This document shows, in pieces, positions 58,000 to 64,000 of a DNA stretch of 64,000 nucleotides. Every line of letters starts with the position of its first letter. Positions within the stretch are counted from its first letter, which is position 1. The translations under genes were made by a program, and so were the position numbers. The DNA is from Jacaranda mimosifolia (Eukaryota > Streptophyta > Magnoliopsida > Lamiales > Bignoniaceae), in the NCBI GenBank assembly GCA_018894105.1, contig CM032128.1:27489299-27553298 (forward strand), read 5' to 3'. The notes below the pieces were generated by a model. The model made no database searches, was not told the DNA's origin, and was given only the letters and a program-made list of their open reading frames with translations.

Positions 58000-60757
58000 T
58001 GTAACACCCCGAATTTTAAAATCTTGAAATATAATAAAATGTGAAATCGATAAGTTTGGCTATATCAATTTTGGGTTTGATTTAGTTACAACCTAGAATT
58101 AAATATTCATAACCGAGGGTTTGAATTGCAAATAAGAGAATGACTTGATAGGGGGTCAATGTGAGCAAAATAAAAGTTCAAGAACTTCAAAATAATTAAA
58201 TTTGGAATTGATTGCCCAAAAACAAAAATGTTAGGGGTCAATGTGTGAAAAATAAAAGTTTAAAGGGCTGCATTGAAGTTTTGGGACCTAATTGAAAGGC
58301 GGTTTAAACTTTTGGGGTGGAATTGAATAAATCAGAAAATATTTTATTTATATACCATTAAGGACAGAAATCTTTCAAATTCAAAAAACCTAACCCAACC
58401 TCACCCTGACAGCGAATCGCCAGAAAACAACCATGAAACTTAAAACTAAAAACCATGGTTAGCTTCCTCTAGCTGAGAAGAGCACAACCATACCAATATT
58501 GACCAAAAACAATCACGATAGCAGCCGAAAAATAGGACCGACAATGGAGCTCGATGGAGGTGATGGTTTCGCCGCTTCCAACGGCAGAACGGAGATGGAT
58601 TTTGGTGGGTTTTGATCGTAGTAGCATGAGCAAGGTGATGGTGGAGCCAACTTGGAGAAATGGTGAGTGGCGGTGGAGGAATTAAGGTGGTGGCGCAACA
58701 GCGGCGAGTAAGGGTTCCGTGGCGATTTTTGGCCAAATTAGCTGGCCAATTAAGAAATTGTTTTGGGGGTTTTGTTCCTAGAGCTGAGACGCACCAACTG
58801 GTGGGGGCAGTCCTATCTCCAATGGCGGCGTGTGCGGAGGTATTTGGGCAGTTTATACAGAATGATATTCCGGACTCATCTAAGATATTCCCCACTTGAA
58901 ATTGGGTCTCAATTCGATCCAATTTGGATAATTTTTAATAATTGAATTTTAATTCGATTAATTTGCTAAATGTAACTGAATTTTTGGATCAATGCTTAAC
59001 TATAGTATGAACTAAAAATTATTTAACTATAGTCTGGCCTAAGATATGGATTAACTTTATAATTATTACGGTATTGAATTTAATTGACTCAAAGGGATTA
59101 TCAGATACCATTAGAACCCTAAGATCTTAACAACTAAATTGCCGACTCATTAAACTAAGAAGAGTGATGTATGACTATCTTAAACATTTCCGCATACCAT
59201 GAAACTTGAAGAAATTAGGACTGAACAAATGAATTAACGGAGGAACTTGATAAGGACATTTAAGTACATTGAGAATTATGATTCAGAAATCAACACAATG
59301 TTGGTTTAGGTTATTTATTCTGAACCTTGAATTTATTAGGAACCAAGGACATGGACTCTCCAAACAGCTAAGGATTATCATACTCAACTGTCTTAAGTAA
59401 ATGGATATGAAATCCCATCACCATATTTATATCGGAATAACCCTGAGTTGATAAACACATTAACTATATTTATAATTAAAAACTAGAGAATTGATAAAAT
59501 GATAACCCGAGTTATCTTATGACAGTGCTCGGTTTGACTAGGAAGCCAAGACCTGAGCAACTATACAACTAGGAATTTCTCTGCATTTGCCAGGTGAGTT
59601 TATGCTCAATAGTACGAGATTCCTTTGCTGGGGAAAAAACATATATACTTGTTAATATATCCTGGTCATTGCTTCTCTTTAATCTATGTGTTGAAAATAG
59701 TACTCCACATCGCCCTTTTATACTGGCCACTTCTGTTGATATTTAGTGATATCGCTTTATCTAAAATTGACGATTGTGTTGATGAAGCTGAAAAGTGATT
59801 TCGAAATATATTTCTCTATCATTGGCATGCTCATCCTAGAACAAACTGCATGTTGAATTATTGATTACTTGCTTTCATGGCGAACTTATGTGTTAATTAA
59901 AATACTGTTGAACACAGTACATAATGTACATAAATAAATAATACCCTTGGGGGTGGGCCCTGGGATCAATTATGAAAGACGGTTGGGCGGAATGGTCTGC
60001 GATGACAAATCTTTCGATAGATACCCGTGCGCGTGCATAAAATCCCTATTCATTAGGCTAGCTGGAGGTAGCCACCTATGAGTGGGATCAGGCATGTGGC
60101 TAGCCATGCCTAATAGAGAATAAACAAATGAATAATTAAATATGCGAACCGATCACTCGATACTTTGGAGAGATAAGGATTTTGAGATTTTGAAAGTGGA
60201 ATGACAAGGTAGGAGAACCACCAACAGCTTTTGCTTGAAATTGTTTGCTAAAATGTCATTGATTAATTTCTCAACTTGATGTTTATGCTCGAAACTCGAA
60301 TATTTGTGAAGTCTCATCACTGGTATGGGACAGTAGTGAGATGAATCACCTAAAATTTTGGCTAAAACCCTCTCTCACAATTTTTGAAAATTTTAATGCT
60401 TCTATTTGTCCTCTATATAGTACTTGAGAAGTTGCCACTCTATTATTATTGATAAACTATCTCACTAAGTCATTCGAACTTACATTATTTCATTGTTATT
60501 TTTCGTTCTTTACCCCAGATAAGAACGAGTGATGAAGACACACTAGCCCAGGCAACACATGAGGTAATGAGAGTGATAGAAGTGCTAAGTGTAATTCATG
60601 ATATTTTGGTTCACAATTGAACCTCTGGCGAGTGTTGCTTGTAAAAATTAAACACTTTGGATTTTGATAAATGTACTTTGTGTTATTTAGAAGACTCGTG
60701 GTATAGAGTGAGTAGCGTCCCAGTCGGGAGCAGGCGCCTCCCAATCGGGGCGTTACA
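58000..60757 (+). mobile_element. Solo-LTR-like insertion, 2.76 kb, TGTAACACCCC...GGGGCGTTACA
   Basis: It interrupts repeat R. It starts TGTAACACCCCGA and ends CGGGGCGTTACA, the terminal form of many plant Ty3-type LTRs, and obeys TG...CA. The flanks ATAGT and ATATT are a 5-bp duplication with one mismatch. No PBS, polypurine tract or pol sequence is inside, so I read it as one solo LTR. Because its ends are also inverted repeats, a DNA element is an alternative. The 158-codon minus-strand frame near 58446-58922 is not convincing as a gene. Confidence 0.65.
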
Positions 60758-61325
60758 ATATTTATCTAAAACATATAAATTTTTAATATGAAAATTATTT
60801 TTTCCATGATAATAAGATTTCAAAAGTAAATTTATTTTTTTTGGGTAAATTGAAAAATAAAAATAAAATTAAATATAAATTTACGCTTAATATGAATTTA
60901 TTCTGTAAATTACAAACTAATATCCACCAACATATTAAATATGAAATAGTTTAATTTGCGAAATAAGTGAATGGTTTTACAAAATTTGAAAATAAATTAT
61001 TTTTCCAAAATAAAACTCAATTCTTTTTTGGGTAATAATATTTGAGAAAAAAGTTTTAAAATAGAGACTTACTCACTACAATACTACTACATATATTAAA
61101 ACCTTTTTAATGAAATAATTCAAGTATTAAAATAAGATTGGGGATGAAATTGATATTTCACACATATCATAAGTTACAATCTTAAGTATTCAAACAACTG
61201 ACTATATTAAAATTAAGATATCCAAATTAATAATTCAAGCAAACAAAGTATTGATATATTTGTTAGCTAATAAATTCTACATTTATTAATTACATCTAAT
61301 CTTATTATAAAAAGCAATCGAGCCC

Positions 61326-62335
61326 TTACGTTTTCAGTTCATTGCTCGTCTGGAACCTTGTGATTATATTGGGAAAGTCTATAATTCATTAATTAATATA
61401 TGAGCAATTGGTAAGCGTAACTATTCCTTTGGTTATTTTTTAAGGTAAAATACTAAAATTTATCAGCTCTAATTTAAAAGACACAAGTAACGTATGGCAC
61501 CGCCCTAATATTTATATATGTAAGGTTAAAGTTTCAAACGCTAACAAGTTCTAAGCGTATGTATGTATGTAAATAAAAAAAATGGTCATATTTAATTTTT
61601 CCGAAAATAAGTTCAATGAAACTTAATTTGGATGTAGCATTATTCTATTCCAACAATTATGTGATGTCCATGGGATCCTTGAATTAATTAAATGGGCCTG
61701 AATTTGCCCTGCCCACAATTAAATTTCACCGTTCCGGTCCAAACTCTACATACCAAGCCCACAATGGAGGTCCCATATGCTTTATTAGCTTCTAGGAATT
61801 CGGGCCCAGAAAGAAATCCCGGTATTTCTTTCATAAGAAGTTTTTTTCTCCCATATCAGTAATTAAATTTTCTTTGATTAATTACAACGTGGACATAATT
61901 GTACAGATTCAGACAATTCTTATGTATATCATTGCCGTTAATATATTCACATATGATAAATATATGTACGAATTTTCTAATTGAAATTTCAAGAATATCC
62001 ACTAGAACCCGGATGTAAGACTTGAAGTTTGCAACTGAACCCTAGTGTTGGATCAATGTCAAAACAAAAATTTCCGATTAAAAACAAACTTTTTTTTTTT
62101 TTTTAACAAAAAAACAGTTATAAGGTGATATGACCATGAAATAATTTATTTAGCCTTATGGTCAAATATTTCATGCAACATGTTACTTTTATGATTTTGT
62201 TTGAATTTGAATTCATAGAATTTTACCTCATGTTAGACCAATTCGCTTAAGATGACATTCTCCCTATAGATTGTGATACATTTATGGTACACTGATATAA
62301 AAATAGCATTAGCCTACAAATACCCTACACATTTA
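61326..62335. other. Spacer between the two inverted copies of repeat R, no gene seen
   Basis: About 1 kb of AT-rich sequence with a more GC-rich island at 61690-61830. No reading frame is supported. Confidence 0.5.
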
Positions 62336-63263
62336 GGGCTCGTTTGCTTATCATAATAGAATTGGATGTGATTTATAAATGTAGAATTCATTATCTAGAA
62401 ACTATATCAATAATTTGTTTGCTTACTTGAATTACTAATTTGGATATTCTAATTTTAATACAATCAGTTGTTTGAATACTTAGAATTGTAACTTATAATA
62501 AGTGTGAAATATTAATTGCATCCCCAATTTTGTTTTAATAATTGAATTATCTTCATTGAAAAGGTTTAAATATATGTAGTATTGTAGTAGGTCTCTATTT
62601 TTAAACATTTGTTTGAAATAGTTTATAATTTATTATTACTTAAAAAAGAGTGGATTTTTATTTTTTATAAAAATAATTTACTTTCAAATTTTATAAAATC
62701 ATTAACTTATTTTGCAAATTAAACTATTTTATATTTAATATGTTCATGGATATTAGTTTGTAATTTTACAAAATAAATTCATGTTAGGCGTAAACTTATA
62801 TTTGAAAAATATTGTTCATTTTTCAATTAACAAAAAAAGAAAAAAAAAAGTTTACTTATGAAATCTTATTATCATGGAAGAAATAATTTTCATATAAACA
62901 ATTTATATTTTTTAGATAAATATTGTATAAAAGAATCTTATAAAAATAAATTTAATTGCGCAAATAATTTAGTATTTTGTTAAAAACTTAGTTATGTAAA
63001 TCAAGCCTTAGTGCTATATATATATATATTTATTAATTAAATCTATATTTAATTTATAAACAGGAATAATTTTGTTATTTGGTACATTAATCTTAGTGTT
63101 TTTAATCCTAAGATTATTAATCGCATCGAGAGAGTGGGATACATAATCCCAACACTTTAGAATAAAATATTAACTTTTTACTAATCATGATCTTTAATTA
63201 TGACAACAATTAAGTTGAATTATATATCTGTCCTACCAAATTCTACCAAGCAATGACAAGCCT
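62336..63263 (+). mobile_element. PIF/Harbinger-like repeat R, uninterrupted copy
   Basis: Starts GGGCTCGTTTGCTTATC and ends with CAAGCCT, with TTA on both sides (62333-62335 and 63264-63266). It is the empty-site equivalent of the split reverse copy and proves that the two nested segments there are insertions. Confidence 0.8.
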
Positions 63264-63865
63264 TTATAGTACATTGATATGTAAATGGCATTAGTTCTAC
63301 AAGTACCTTCCATTTACCCATTTATTATTTATAAGTATAAATTACGATAGATGGTTTTAACTTTTTTTCACTTTGATTTTATAATTGACTAGGACAACGT
63401 AGAATTTTCATTAGAGTCGTCGCAACCATCTCAACTCATTTTTATGCTTTTAAGAATAGGTTTTGATTAGAATTGAATTGAGCCAAGAGAATTAATTTAA
63501 CTCTTCATTGAATTGACTCTTAGCTCCTCAAGCAAAAACGCTTTCTTCAAACTCAGTTTTTCAAAAAATAAAATAAAATAAAATCTTCAAAACCATACAG
63601 AAATTGAGGGGACACCATCTAATTGGAAATTATAAGAGCCCCACCACAACGCCTGAAAACCACCAATTTTCTTGCCTAGATAGAGCTCCACACCTGTCAC
63701 CAAACAATTGGAACCCGTCTCAATTTTGGGATAAGAAAATGGATCACATTTGCATCCATCATTATTGTCCATTGGACACCCGACTTTTAACTAACAAGTA
63801 GCAACCACCCAGCCCCCCTCGCACATTGCACTACATCAGTTTGTGACATTTTCCAGCAGTTGGCA
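63264..63865 (+). promoter_or_regulatory. Upstream region of the photosystem II 5-kDa protein gene, with I-box
   Basis: GGGATAAG at 63728-63735 contains the GATAAG I-box typical of light-regulated photosynthesis genes. CAATT/CCAAT-like words lie nearby (63700-63712). No convincing TATA box is present, which is common in photosynthesis genes. Function is inferred from position. Confidence 0.4.
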
Positions 63866-64000
63866 ATGGCTTCCATGACCGCGACCGCCTCATTCTTGGG
63901 TGGCTCAGCAGCCGCCAAGCAGCTCCCCACCACCGCCCGACGCAGTGCAGTGGTGGTTAGGGCCTCAAGGGACTCTGACAATATGGTGGCAAACACCAAG
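63866..64000 (+). CDS. PsbTn: Photosystem II 5-kDa (PsbTn-type) protein precursor, 5' part only
   Basis: Forty-five codons run open from an ATG in a good context (GGCAATGGC) to the window end. The start MASMTATASFLGGS, with a Ser/Ala/Arg-rich stretch reaching VVVRAS, is a chloroplast transit peptide. It closely resembles the N-termini of the nucleus-encoded photosystem II 5-kDa proteins (which start MASMTMTA...). In that family a second, lumen-targeting signal and a short mature peptide follow; these lie outside the window. The product would be a small lumenal subunit on the donor side of photosystem II. The call rests on the targeting region alone, so another thylakoid precursor is possible. 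Confidence 0.7.
   Translation, partial: MASMTATASFLGGSAAAKQLPTTARRSAVVVRASRDSDNMVANTK

Larger units (their letters stand above)
57217..61325 (-). mobile_element. PIF/Harbinger-like repeat R, reverse copy, split by two nested insertions
   Basis: Pieces 57217-57349, 57801-57999 and 60758-61325 together align, in reverse complement, with the uninterrupted copy at 62336-63263. TTA flanks both outer ends (57214-57216 and 61326-61328) and the termini are AGGGCTCATTTG and CGAGCCC. This fits a TTA-duplicating PIF/Harbinger-type MITE. No transposase is present. Confidence 0.8.

Noticed and set aside
58446..58922. 158-codon minus-strand open frame
   Set aside because: It lies inside the solo-LTR-like unit, overlaps an open plus-strand frame over much of the same DNA, and shows no recognisable domain. 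GC-richer DNA leaves frames open by chance.

Overview
The window is nuclear DNA of a flowering plant, most likely a eudicot. It is AT-rich, its genes have GT-AG introns, and it carries Ty1/copia, Ty3-type, Mutator, hAT and PIF/Harbinger-like repeats and a nucleus-encoded photosystem II precursor. I cannot name the species. Coding density is low and transposable elements make up much of the DNA.

Layout. 1-8.9 kb: a possible 5' end of a gene running off the left edge, a TATA-like site followed by 102-bp tandem repeats, and three terminal-inverted-repeat elements. 8.98-11.39 kb: a six-exon reductase gene of the cinnamoyl-CoA reductase-like/phenylacetaldehyde reductase-like SDR family (323 aa). 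13.1-19.4 kb: a decayed LTR retrotransposon holding a TRIM-like tandem array, an antisense copia pol fragment and a sense-strand ORF relic. 19.7 kb: an orphan last exon from a third reductase paralogue. 21.5-32.8 kb: a second six-exon reductase (321 aa) with a 7.1-kb third intron. 33.2-34.3 kb: a broken WNK-like kinase on the minus strand, convergent with the second reductase. 38.1-39.0 kb: a hAT-like MITE. 39.4-45.7 kb: a complete but mutated Mutator-like element (MULE) with a perfect 9-bp target duplication. 46.1-49.3 kb: a five-exon coiled-coil protein gene (604 aa, minus strand). 51.4-54.8 kb: another hAT-like MITE and a deletion-derivative MULE. 57.2-63.3 kb: two inverted copies of a PIF/Harbinger-like repeat, one carrying a nested MITE and a solo-LTR-like insertion. 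63.87 kb to the end: the transit peptide of a photosystem II 5-kDa (PsbTn-type) protein.

How the genes relate. The two intact reductases and the orphan exon share exon lengths and splice phases (exons 2 to 6 are 170, 192, 163, 187 and 148 nt in both genes), so they are products of local tandem duplication. The region between the copies was later invaded by LTR elements, and most of the third copy is gone. The other genes have no evident functional link to them. I found no CRISPR, operon-like or clearly new multi-gene system. The most unusual signals are the GC-type donor in reductase 1, the orphan last exon, the retrotransposon/TRIM chimera, a G-rich motif repeated in the introns of both MULEs, and the two-lesion WNK gene. 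Exon borders were placed by eye from splice consensus, reading frame and agreement between paralogues.
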